A stretch of 64,000 nucleotides of DNA from Streptomyces sp. NBC_00247 (GTDB lineage: Bacteria > Actinomycetota > Actinomycetes > Streptomycetales > Streptomycetaceae), in contig NZ_CP108093.1 in the NCBI RefSeq assembly GCF_036188265.1, positions 6,415,001 through 6,479,000 of the forward strand, given 5' to 3'. Shown here piece after piece: positions 26,030 through 33,772 of this stretch. Made by a program: the position numbers and the translations under genes. How positions within the stretch are numbered: position 1 is the first letter of the stretch; each line of letters opens with the position of its first letter. Under the pieces are notes generated by a model that was not told the origin of the DNA, did not search any database, and saw nothing but the letters and a program-made list of their open reading frames with translations.

Positions 26030-26875
26030 ATGGACGTGTCAGCAGCGCCGCCCGAGGCGGCGGCCGGCGTGGGGGTGACCGCGGTCGCGGTGGCGATGGC
26101 CAGAGCTCTGGAATCCCGGCGTGCGGACCGGATGTTCGACGATCCGTACGCCCAGCCGTTCGTCGACGCGGCCGAGGCGGTTCTCAGCCCGGACGAGTGG
26201 GCGTCGCTGGTTGCCTGGGTCGAACTGTTCTACTCCCGGGGGGTGGTGCGCACCCGGTTCGTCGACGACTTCGTGTGCGATGCGGTGTCAGGCGGCTGCA
26301 CACAAGTGGTGCTCCTCGGGGCAGGTCTCGACGCACGCGCGTTCCGGCTTCCGCTGGCGGGTGCCGATGTCCTCGAGGTGGACACACCGTCGGTGCTCGC
26401 CTTCAAGGACCAGGTGCTCGCCGACGTGGGTGCGCGGCCGGCCGGCCGCTCGCGCACGGTCGTCCGTACCGACCTCCGAGAGGACTTCGCCGCGCGCCTC
26501 ACCGGCAGCACCTTCGACCCGGGCAGGCCGACCGCATGGGTCGCCGAGGGAGTGCTCCCCTACCTGACCGCCGACCAGGCGCGGCATGTGGTCACCGATG
26601 TCGGACGGCTGTCCGCGCCCGGCAGCAGGCTGGTGTTCGAACATTCCGACAAACCCGGGCCGGACCCGAGAGCCGCAGCCGCCGCGCTGACCACGCCTGG
26701 GGCGGACCGGATCAGCACCATGGTCCGCGGCGGACTCGGCCCCGAGGGGCGGGACTGGGTGGCCGGCCAGGGCTGGACCGTCGAGGTCACCGAGCGCGGC
26801 GAGCTGGGACCGCGGTACGGGCGGCCCGACGACCGGCTGGCCGGTGGCCAGTTCATCATCGCGACCCGCGACTGA
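26030..26875 (+). CDS. SAM-dependent methyltransferase (LCM/TcmP-like)
   Basis: A 281-residue O-methyltransferase of the leucine carboxyl methyltransferase-like family found in aromatic polyketide clusters. Hallmarks are SRRADRMFDDPYAQPFV, a variant SAM motif VVLLGAGLDARAFRLP, EVDTPSVLAFK, WVAEGVLPYL and the C-terminal GGQFIIATRD. ATG at 26030 follows GAGGAG. It heads an operon of six genes with short spacings or overlaps. A second member of the family is at 28852. Confidence 0.9.
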   Translation: MDVSAAPPEAAAGVGVTAVAVAMARALESRRADRMFDDPYAQPFVDAAEAVLSPDEWASLVAWVELFYSRGVVRTRFVDDFVCDAVSGGCTQVVLLGAGLDARAFRLPLAGADVLEVDTPSVLAFKDQVLADVGARPAGRSRTVVRTDLREDFAARLTGSTFDPGRPTAWVAEGVLPYLTADQARHVVTDVGRLSAPGSRLVFEHSDKPGPDPRAAAAALTTPGADRISTMVRGGLGPEGRDWVAGQGWTVEVTERGELGPRYGRPDDRLAGGQFIIATRD

Positions 26876-26889
26876 CCGGGACAAAGGAT

Positions 26890-27591
26890 ATGGAACCGAA
26901 TCAAGCGCAAACTGGATCTCCGGAGCCGATCGAGGCGCGCATTCAGACCGCCGCCGCGTTCTATCGGCGTCCGATGCTGGCTGCCTACGACCTGTTCGTG
27001 CTCGGTATGATGAGTCGGCTCATGTGGCGCTGTCCGCGCGGCCGAATGCTGGCACATTACAGTCGGCAGGTCAGCTCATCCCATCTGGACATCGGGCCAG
27101 GAACCGGATGGTTCATCAATAAATGTCGGTTTCCGTCTAAAGCGCCGTCCATTACCCTGATGGATCTGAATGAGGTGGCACTCGCCACCTCGGCGCACCG
27201 AATCAGGCGCTACCACCCCGAGGCCCTGGTCGGCGACGCGTTCAAGCCCTTCGCCCTCGGCACTGCGAAGTTCGACTCGGTCGGCATGAACTTCCTGCTG
27301 CACTGCCTGCCAGGATCCATGCGGCAGAAGTCGGTGGTGTTCGACCACGTGATGCCGTTTCTGCAGCCGGGTGCGCGCGTGTTCGGCAGCACCGTTCTGG
27401 GCGACGGCCCGCACCACACCGGGCGATCCGCGAAGCTGCTGGCCAAGCTCAACCGCAGCGGGGTGTTCAACAACCTCGACGATCGACTGGAGGATCTGGA
27501 CGAGCAGTTGCGCGCCCGGTTCACCGACGTCGAGACGGCCAGGTCCGGTGCGGTCTGCCTGTTCGCCGCACGATTCCCGGGCCCGCGATGA
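26890..27591 (+). CDS. Class I SAM-dependent methyltransferase
   Basis: A 233-residue methyltransferase with the SAM-binding motif LDIGPGTGWFI (~65-75), acidic loop LMDLNEVAL and VGDAFKPF. The N-terminal region (AAAFYRRPMLAAYDLFVLG) is helical. It starts 15 nt after the preceding methyltransferase and ends overlapping the kinase gene (ATGA). C- or O-methylation of a pathway intermediate is inferred. Confidence 0.87.
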   Translation: MEPNQAQTGSPEPIEARIQTAAAFYRRPMLAAYDLFVLGMMSRLMWRCPRGRMLAHYSRQVSSSHLDIGPGTGWFINKCRFPSKAPSITLMDLNEVALATSAHRIRRYHPEALVGDAFKPFALGTAKFDSVGMNFLLHCLPGSMRQKSVVFDHVMPFLQPGARVFGSTVLGDGPHHTGRSAKLLAKLNRSGVFNNLDDRLEDLDEQLRARFTDVETARSGAVCLFAARFPGPR

Positions 27592-28205
27592 GTGGCGCGC
27601 CGCCGCTCGTGGCCCAGCAACTGCACGACGGCGTTCTGCAGGCTCTGGCCATCGCCCGGCTCCACCTGGACCGGGCTCTCGCCCAGGACGGCCCGCTGCC
27701 CCGCGAGCTGGGCATGAACCTGCAGCTGTTGATGGACCGCGAGATCGCCGGCCTTCGCCGCCTGATCAACGGTTCGCCGCCGCCCACGCCGCCGGAACCG
27801 GACCTGCCGCGTGCGTTGGCCGCGATCGCTGAGGAACTCCAGTCGGTCACGGGCATCCGCATTCTCGTCGAGGACCGTACCGAGCCGCCCGGACGATGGA
27901 CGGGCAACGATCCGATCGCTTACCGGGCCGTGCGCGAGGCACTGCACAACACCATCAAGCACAGTGACGCCGAACATGCCTGGGTAACAGTGGCCGCACG
28001 CGAGGACCTGCTGGTCTGCACGGTGCACGACGACGGCCGGGGCTTCGACCCGGCCACCGTCCGCTCCCACTTCGGCTTGACCAGTGTGTACGCACAGGCA
28101 CGGGAGGCAGGTGGACATCTGGCCGTCCAGTCCTGTCGTACCGGCACGTCCGTCACTCTCGTGCTGCCCAGAAACCCGGTACTGGAGGGGAAAGACCAGC
28201 AATGA
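27588..28205 (+). CDS. Sensorless NarL-type histidine kinase
   Basis: A 205-residue protein holding only the transmitter part of a NarX/DesK-type kinase. The phospho-acceptor His lies in QQLHDGVLQ (~14), the dimerisation helices follow, then the ATPase N box REALHNTIKHSDA and G box DDGRGFD, with GLTSVYAQAREAGGHL. There is no sensor domain and no membrane segment, so any signal must be cytoplasmic or come from a partner. Its stop overlaps the response regulator start (ATGA), making a coupled two-component pair. Confidence 0.88.
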   Translation: MSGAPPLVAQQLHDGVLQALAIARLHLDRALAQDGPLPRELGMNLQLLMDREIAGLRRLINGSPPPTPPEPDLPRALAAIAEELQSVTGIRILVEDRTEPPGRWTGNDPIAYRAVREALHNTIKHSDAEHAWVTVAAREDLLVCTVHDDGRGFDPATVRSHFGLTSVYAQAREAGGHLAVQSCRTGTSVTLVLPRNPVLEGKDQQ

Positions 28206-28855
28206 GGCCACCAGAACCCGATGACCGACCGACCATCCTGATCTGCGACGACCATCCAGTGGTGCGCTGCGGCATCCGTACGCTGCTCGCCACCGACCGC
28301 TACCGGATCGTGGGCGAGGCGGCTGACCTGGCCGGCACTGTCGAACAGGTGAAGCTGCACCGCCCTACCGTGCTGCTGCTCGACCTGAGCTTCCTCGGCA
28401 CCCTCAGCCTCGGAGTCCTGCCCACCCTGCGAGTGGTGTCGCCGGCCACCCGGGTGCTGATCCTGACCATGCACAACGACCCGGACTCGGCGCGGAAGTC
28501 ACTAGCCGCCGGGGCGCACGGATTTCTGCCCAAGGACTCCGCCGCGGAGGAGCTCGTCGCGGCGGTCGACGCGCTCGCCGGCGGCGGGCGATATCTCCAT
28601 CCGGCTCTCGGCGCAGCTCTGTTCGACGAGCGCACCGTTCCCGACGCCTCGTTGAGCAGACGGGAGCGCGAGGTTCTCGGCCTGATCGCCGACGGCTTGA
28701 CCCACCAGCAGATCGCCAATGAACTCTGCTTGTCCATACGCACCATCGAGGCGCAGAGGGCGTCGATCAAGGTCAAGCTCGGGGTCAACAGACGCTCAGA
28801 GCTGATCAGCCACGCCCGCCGGCTACGGGTGACAACGTCAGGAGGCGATCGGTGA
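28202..28855 (+). CDS. LuxR/NarL-type response regulator
   Basis: A 217-residue response regulator. The receiver has the acidic pair in ILICDDHPVV, phospho-acceptor Asp in LLLDLSF (~61), Thr in ILTMH and Lys in GFLPKD; the C-terminal LuxR helix-turn-helix is LSRREREVLGLIADGL through IANELCLSIRTIEAQRASI. It overlaps the kinase gene upstream and the methyltransferase downstream (GTGA), so it is made with the biosynthetic enzymes and may autoregulate the operon. Confidence 0.92.
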   Translation: MRPPEPDDRPTILICDDHPVVRCGIRTLLATDRYRIVGEAADLAGTVEQVKLHRPTVLLLDLSFLGTLSLGVLPTLRVVSPATRVLILTMHNDPDSARKSLAAGAHGFLPKDSAAEELVAAVDALAGGGRYLHPALGAALFDERTVPDASLSRREREVLGLIADGLTHQQIANELCLSIRTIEAQRASIKVKLGVNRRSELISHARRLRVTTSGGDR

Positions 28856-29694
28856 TGCAGACGGGCCGGCCCAGCCGCACCGCGATGAGTTCGGCGCACG
28901 CACGTGCCGTTCACCAGGTGGCGGACTCGCCACGCGTGTTCACCGACCCCTTGGCGCACCCCATCACCAGTGGCCTGAAAAGCGGCCCTTCTCCGGCCGG
29001 CACGCCCGCCATGCCCGCCGAGGTACGGCTGTTCATGGCCCTGCGCCACCGAGTGGCCGAGGACGCGCTGCACGCTTCGGCGCTGTCCAGACAGGTGGTG
29101 ATCCTCGGCGCCGGTCTGGACACCTTCGCCTACCGAAACCGAAATCCGCGACTGCGGGTGTTCGAGGTCGACCATCCAGCGACTCAGACATGGAAGCGCG
29201 AACGCCTGGCCGAGGCCGGCATCAGTGTGCCGGACTCGGTCGTCTTCTGTCCGGTCGACTTCGCCGACCAGACCGCGGAAGCCGGGCTCGCGACAGTCGG
29301 ATTCGACCCATGCGCGCCGACGTTCTTCCTGCTGCTGGGTGTGGCCCCCTATCTGAGCAGGAACACGCTGCTGGATACGGCACGCTTCGTGGCCCGACTG
29401 CCCGCGCCGACCGAAATAGTCCTCGACTACAACCAGCCCCTCTCCGCGCTGCCGCCGCACCGCAGGCCGGCGTTCGCAGCACAGGCCGAGGCCATGGCAA
29501 GGATGGGGGAGCCGTGGCAGTCGTACTTCACCCCGCCCGAGATCGCCGCCGAACTGGCCGGCGCCGGATTCGACCACGTCAGCGACATCGGCTGGCAGGA
29601 CTGCCTGGCGCGCTATGCGCTCGACCCCTTGCTGCCCGACCTGTTCGGCGGACGGATCGTGCATGCCCGCGCAACCGGATCAGAGAGGAACTAG
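28852..29694 (+). CDS. SAM-dependent methyltransferase (LCM/TcmP-like), second copy
   Basis: A 280-residue relative of the methyltransferase at 26030: SSAHARAVHQVADSPRVFTDPLAHP, SAM motif VVILGAGLDTFAYRN, EVDHPATQTWK and PTFFLLLGVAPYLSRN. GTG start overlapping the response regulator stop; an ATG three bases later is an alternative. Probably a tailoring O-methyltransferase acting on a different hydroxyl or carboxyl from its paralogue. Confidence 0.9.
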   Translation: MMQTGRPSRTAMSSAHARAVHQVADSPRVFTDPLAHPITSGLKSGPSPAGTPAMPAEVRLFMALRHRVAEDALHASALSRQVVILGAGLDTFAYRNRNPRLRVFEVDHPATQTWKRERLAEAGISVPDSVVFCPVDFADQTAEAGLATVGFDPCAPTFFLLLGVAPYLSRNTLLDTARFVARLPAPTEIVLDYNQPLSALPPHRRPAFAAQAEAMARMGEPWQSYFTPPEIAAELAGAGFDHVSDIGWQDCLARYALDPLLPDLFGGRIVHARATGSERN

Positions 29695-29700
29695 TCAGCC

Positions 29701-30768
29701 GTGCACGCTTTGGTCATCGGTGGCGGAGTGGCCGGACCGGCCTGCGCCGTCGCGCTGCGCTCGATCGGCGTCGAGGTCACCATCTGCGAAGCCCGGCCAA
29801 GAGAGGACAAGGACCTCGGGTTGTGGGTGATGGTCGCGCCGAACGGCCTCGCCGCGCTGAACACGCTGGGTCTCAAGCAGATCGCACTGCGAGAGTCGCT
29901 CGCCGGCGTGGCCGGCCCGTCCGGCTTCGTGCCGATGCGGCGTGCCGGACTGTACCGGCTGCTGCGCGAAGCCGCGGTGGCACGGGGGGCACGGATCGAG
30001 CACGACCGGAAGCTGATCGACGCCTCGACCACAGCCGACGGGGTGATGGCGCGGTTCACCGACGGATCGACCCTCTCCGGCGACCTGCTCATCGGCTGCG
30101 ACGGCATCCACTCCCGGACCAGGTCGATCATCGATCCAGCCGCGCCGACCGCACGCTACGTTCCGCTGCTGAACCTCGGCGGCTTCGCATCCGATGTGGA
30201 CGCTCCCGGTGAACCCGCGCAGCTGCGGTTCGTCCGCAGTCGCAAGGGCTTCTTCGGCTACACCGTCTCAGGCAGGCGCGACGTGTGGTGGTTCGCCAAC
30301 CTGCTCTGGGGGGCGGAGCCGAGCCGGGCCGAACTCGCGGCTATGGAACGCGACGTGCTCACGGAGAGGTTGCTTGACACATTCGCCGAATCTCCCGCGT
30401 TCGTGGCGGACGTGATCCGCGCGACGTACACCGATCTGTATGCGCTGCCCACCCACGACCTGCCCACCGTGCCGACCTGGTGGCAGGACAGGATGGTCCT
30501 TCTCGGTGACGCGGCACACGCTACGACACCGACGTCCGGTCAGGGCTCGTCGATGGCGCTCGAGGACGCGGTGGCCCTGGCCAAGTGCCTGCGCGATCTG
30601 TCCGGACGACAGGCGTTGTCCCGCTACGAACAGCTGCGCAGACGGCGGGTTGAGGCCGTCGTCGCCCTTGGCGCCCGCGCATCGGCCGCCAAGATCGAGG
30701 GTTCATCGCCCAGTGGTTCGCTCGACTGGGTCCTCGACTACCGGATCGACTGGGCGTCCCCCGCCTGA
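29701..30768 (+). CDS. FAD-dependent monooxygenase (short PHBH-type)
   Basis: A flavoprotein of 355 residues. Rossmann motif VIGGGVAGPACAVAL, DG motif LIGCDGIHSRTRSI and GD motif VLLGDAAHATTPTSGQG followed by SMALEDAVALAKCL. It lacks the C-terminal thioredoxin-like domain of the two longer hydroxylases at 12.7-15.7 kb, so it belongs to a different branch. GTG start with GAGAGGA upstream. Last gene of the plus-strand operon; a hydroxylation or epoxidation role is inferred. Confidence 0.9.
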   Translation: MHALVIGGGVAGPACAVALRSIGVEVTICEARPREDKDLGLWVMVAPNGLAALNTLGLKQIALRESLAGVAGPSGFVPMRRAGLYRLLREAAVARGARIEHDRKLIDASTTADGVMARFTDGSTLSGDLLIGCDGIHSRTRSIIDPAAPTARYVPLLNLGGFASDVDAPGEPAQLRFVRSRKGFFGYTVSGRRDVWWFANLLWGAEPSRAELAAMERDVLTERLLDTFAESPAFVADVIRATYTDLYALPTHDLPTVPTWWQDRMVLLGDAAHATTPTSGQGSSMALEDAVALAKCLRDLSGRQALSRYEQLRRRRVEAVVALGARASAAKIEGSSPSGSLDWVLDYRIDWASPA

Positions 30769-30792
30769 TCTGGGTGCGGCCGAGGGGCGTGG

Positions 30793-30816
30793 GGGCGCGG
30801 CGAGTTCGCCGCGCCC
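30793..30816. terminator. Bidirectional hairpin terminator
   Basis: Perfect 11-bp arms (30793-30803 and 30806-30816) with a 2-nt loop, between the convergent FAD monooxygenase and phosphatase genes; it touches the phosphatase stop codon. Confidence 0.75.
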
Positions 30817-31838
30817 TACACGCTTGCGGCCGGCGCGGGTACCACCAACCGTGCCCGCAGCGCCTCGATCGTCTCGGGCGTCACACCCGCGCGCCCGATC
30901 AGGTAGTCCTCGACCGTTCCGTACTGCTCGCGCAGGGCGTCCAGCGTGCTTGCCATCGCATGTCGGGGCGCACCGAATACCGCGTGGTAGCGCTCCTCGT
31001 CCAAGCCGAGTGCGGCAAGTCTGGGCAGCAGTCGGGCCATTCGGGATTCGTCGTAGCAGAGCCTGCTCAGCGTGTAGTCGTCCAGCACCGTCGCCTCGTC
31101 CACGCCGAGCACCGACAGCAGCAGCGCTGCGGCCAGACCGGTGCGGTCCTTGCCCGCGGTGCAATGGATCACCGCGGGCGCGCCGTCCGGCGCGCCGAGT
31201 CCGTTCAGGACGCGGCCGAAGGCGGCCGCGTCCTGAAGGATCATGTCAAGGTAGACCTGGTGCAGAAAGTCGTCCGGGACGGGGTCGGCTCGGCCGCGGT
31301 GGACCAGCTCGGCGAGTGGGGTCGGGCGCGAGGCCTCGTCGCCGACCGCCAGCGTTTCGCGCCGGATCGAGTCAGGCAGCGCGGACGGCGCCCTCGAACG
31401 TTCCCTGTCGGTGCGCAGATCGTAGACGGCCTGAAGGCCGAGGCGCCCGATCGCGTCGAGGTCAGCGGTGGTGAGCCGGTCGGGCGCGTCCGCGCGGAAG
31501 ACCAAGCCCCACCGGGTACGGCCGCCGTCCTTCGTACGGTAGCCGCCCAGGTCGCGGAAGTTGCTCGCGCCCTCCAGCGGCACCACGCGTTCGGCGGCGA
31601 GAACCCGGGCGCTCCCGTCGACAGGCGCGACGGAGATGTAGTGCCGGCCGGGCCCCAGCCCTGGCAGCGACACCCTTGTAGCACCGTCCACGCGCGCCAC
31701 TGGTTGATCGTAATCGATCAACTCGGGCGTCGGCCCGACCGCCAGTTCCACCGGGCCGACGCCGCTCGACTCCCAGGAGACGACGAGGACGCCCGCCCTG
31801 TCGCGCACCACGTCGACCGTGAATACCACCGTTTTCAT
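30816..31838 (-). CDS. Tyrosine-phosphatase-fold phosphatase (IphP-like)
   Basis: A 340-residue protein. Residues 1-80 look like a beta-sandwich (fibronectin-like) domain; the rest is an IphP-type protein tyrosine phosphatase with entry motif NFRDLGGY and catalytic P-loop HCTAGKDRTG (Cys and Arg of CX5R present). ATG at 31838 after GGAGGGG. It is the last gene of the operon containing the AfsA-family and LLM genes. The family also acts on small phosphorylated molecules, so dephosphorylation of a butenolide phosphate intermediate is a reasonable inference; a regulatory protein phosphatase is the alternative. Confidence 0.87.
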   Translation of the reverse strand: MKTVVFTVDVVRDRAGVLVVSWESSGVGPVELAVGPTPELIDYDQPVARVDGATRVSLPGLGPGRHYISVAPVDGSARVLAAERVVPLEGASNFRDLGGYRTKDGGRTRWGLVFRADAPDRLTTADLDAIGRLGLQAVYDLRTDRERSRAPSALPDSIRRETLAVGDEASRPTPLAELVHRGRADPVPDDFLHQVYLDMILQDAAAFGRVLNGLGAPDGAPAVIHCTAGKDRTGLAAALLLSVLGVDEATVLDDYTLSRLCYDESRMARLLPRLAALGLDEERYHAVFGAPRHAMASTLDALREQYGTVEDYLIGRAGVTPETIEALRARLVVPAPAASV

Positions 31839-31914
31839 ACGGGTTACCCCCTCCTTCGGACACGGCCACGAGTTGCCGCGGGTTCGAGTGACTTCGCTGT
31901 GAACTGGCCGGCCA

Positions 31915-32763
31915 TCAGGCCGATATGTCAGCGAGGCGGTCCACCTGGTCCGGGTCGAGGCCGTGGCAGTAGAGCATGACCTCGTCCGCTCCGAGGTCGG
32001 TGAAGCCGACGATCGCGTCGCGGATCTCATGGGGAGTGGTGAGCATTCCGGCAACCATCCGGTCCGCCATGCCGGTAAAGGTGTAGTAGGCGTGCGCGGA
32101 GGCCCGTGCGTCGTCGATCACATCCTGCGGGCCGAGCGCGACATTGACCTGAGCCACGAGCCGGGGCTCGCCCCCGCGGCCGTGCTGCTTCCAGAACATG
32201 CGGACAGTGTCGAAGAGGCCGCCGGCCTTCGACGGCGCCGCTGCGGACAGAAAACCGTCGCCCCAGCGCGCGACCCGTTCCAGCGCGGCGGGCCGGTAGC
32301 CGCCGAAGAGCACCTCAGGGCCGCCGGATCGCGCGGGCGCCGGACCGATCGGGCCGACGCCCTCACCGTACGGCTCACCGGACCACAGGCGGCGCATCAC
32401 TGCCATCTGCTCATCCAGGCGTAGCCCTCGGGTGCGTTTGTCGATACCCGTGACCTGGTGGTCGTCCTCTCTGCCGCCGATGCCCAGGCCGAGCACCAGG
32501 CGGCCACCGGTCATCCGGTCCAAGGTGGCGGCCTGCTTGGCCATGAGAGCGGTGTCGCGTAGCGGGGCGAGCAGCACCTCGGTCTGAATACGGATGCGGG
32601 AAGTCGCGCCCGCGAGAAAGGCGAGGGCGACCAGGGGCTCGGGGTTGTCGTAGACGAGCCGGTCGAGCAGGCCCATGGTGCTGAAGGGGCCCGCGTCGGC
32701 GCGCCGGGCCCAGGTGAGCAGGGTGTCCGGGGCGCCGATGGGCAGGCCGATACCGACGTTCAT
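31915..32763 (-). CDS. LLM-class flavin/F420-dependent oxidoreductase
   Basis: A 282-residue luciferase-like oxidoreductase: MNVGIGLPIGAPDTLL, GATSRIRIQTEVLLAPLRD, TGGRLVLGLGIGGREDD, PEVLFGGYRPAALERVARWGDG and TDLGADEVMLYCHG. ATG at 32763 follows GGAGGT. It lies 73 nt after the AfsA-family gene and 76 nt before the phosphatase gene. In gamma-butyrolactone biosynthesis a reductase acts after AfsA; this enzyme could reduce the butenolide double bond, although the known reductase (BprA) is from another family. It is only distantly similar to the LLM gene at 8.5 kb. Confidence 0.9.
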   Translation of the reverse strand: MNVGIGLPIGAPDTLLTWARRADAGPFSTMGLLDRLVYDNPEPLVALAFLAGATSRIRIQTEVLLAPLRDTALMAKQAATLDRMTGGRLVLGLGIGGREDDHQVTGIDKRTRGLRLDEQMAVMRRLWSGEPYGEGVGPIGPAPARSGGPEVLFGGYRPAALERVARWGDGFLSAAAPSKAGGLFDTVRMFWKQHGRGGEPRLVAQVNVALGPQDVIDDARASAHAYYTFTGMADRMVAGMLTTPHEIRDAIVGFTDLGADEVMLYCHGLDPDQVDRLADISA

Positions 32764-32836
32764 GAAGGAGACCTCCGAAGGAAAGGGGAGACGGCGCCGA
32801 TCGACCAAGGGGGCGAGAAGGTCCTGGCCCAGCTCT

Positions 32837-33772
32837 TCACGGGTTGATCTCGGTCAGTTCCACGATGCCGCTTGCGACGCGGACGTCGGCCTGATCGATG
32901 CCGACCGACGCGATCACCCGTCCCGGGTGCCCGTTCGCCGATACCACGCAGCTGGCGGGCACGTCGTTTTCCACGTACATACCAAAGTCCAGTTCGGCTC
33001 GGGTCAGCAGGGCCTCGCCCGTGCGCAGACCCGTCTCCGCCGCGCTGAGCAGTGCGGACTGACGCATGGCTTCGATGAGCAGAGTCGCGGGAACGTGGTC
33101 GTAGTCCCGGTCGAAGAACGAGGGGTGGGACCGGTCCACCACCAAGGGGAAACGGTTGGGCTGTGCCGCGGGCCCGATCACCACGTTGCTTCGAGTGCGC
33201 CGCCCGACCAGCTCGGGCCCGATCAGCCGTGCCTCGGGCGGGCCGTCCATGTCCACGGTTCGCCCGGCTCGCCGCGACCGCTGGTAGTCCCGGATCTCAC
33301 GGTAGGAGTCCTGGGGGAACAGGACGCTCCTGAACGAGAGCGCCATGGCCGGCACTGAGCCGATCAGGAAGTCTCCCACGATGTCGAGGATGTCGTCGGT
33401 GCGCGTGACGCCCACCTTGATGACGCCTTGCAGCGGCGTGGTGCCGTCGGCACGGAACGCGTGCGGCTCGTGCACGGCCAGCGTCAGCTGCTGCACGGCC
33501 GTCGGTGTGCCTCGCGGAACGCCGAGGTACTCGTGCCGCACCAGAACGAACGCCTGCCGAAACGCCTCGATCACGACTGCCGGGTCGTGCGTCTGTGCCC
33601 GCTGGTCGGACCACAGGGGATGGTCGTGTGCCACCCGCACGGCGATCACGAATTCGTCCGGGCCGGCCGGCGCGTGATCGGTGACGAACACCTCGCGGGC
33701 CGACTTCCGGTTCACCGTCTGGGGCGGCACGAATCGGCCGAATCCGAGGCGGGCGACGGGATCAGTGGTCAT
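32837..33772 (-). CDS. AfsA-family beta-ketoacyl transferase (butenolide-forming), double hotdog
   Basis: A 311-residue AfsA homologue with two hotdog repeats. The first has VNRKSAREVFVTD, AHDHPLW, THDPAVVIEAFRQAFVLVRHE and LGVPRGT; the second has PSFFDRDYDHVPATLLIEAMRQSALL, the AfsA signature around DHVP, within residues 215-250. AfsA condenses a beta-ketoacyl-ACP with dihydroxyacetone phosphate, giving a butenolide phosphate. Its ATG overlaps the stop of the AT-less KS-ACP PKS by one base (TGATG), so it is made stoichiometrically with the module that should yield a beta-ketoacyl-ACP. No gamma-butyrolactone receptor gene is seen nearby, favouring a biosynthetic over a purely signalling role. 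Confidence 0.9.
   Translation of the reverse strand: MTTDPVARLGFGRFVPPQTVNRKSAREVFVTDHAPAGPDEFVIAVRVAHDHPLWSDQRAQTHDPAVVIEAFRQAFVLVRHEYLGVPRGTPTAVQQLTLAVHEPHAFRADGTTPLQGVIKVGVTRTDDILDIVGDFLIGSVPAMALSFRSVLFPQDSYREIRDYQRSRRAGRTVDMDGPPEARLIGPELVGRRTRSNVVIGPAAQPNRFPLVVDRSHPSFFDRDYDHVPATLLIEAMRQSALLSAAETGLRTGEALLTRAELDFGMYVENDVPASCVVSANGHPGRVIASVGIDQADVRVASGIVELTEINP

Noticed and set aside
32837..33772. AfsA homologue read only as a gamma-butyrolactone signal synthase
   Set aside because: No ArpA-like receptor gene was recognised next to it, and it is translationally coupled to a PKS module, so chain release is preferred; signalling is kept as an alternative.
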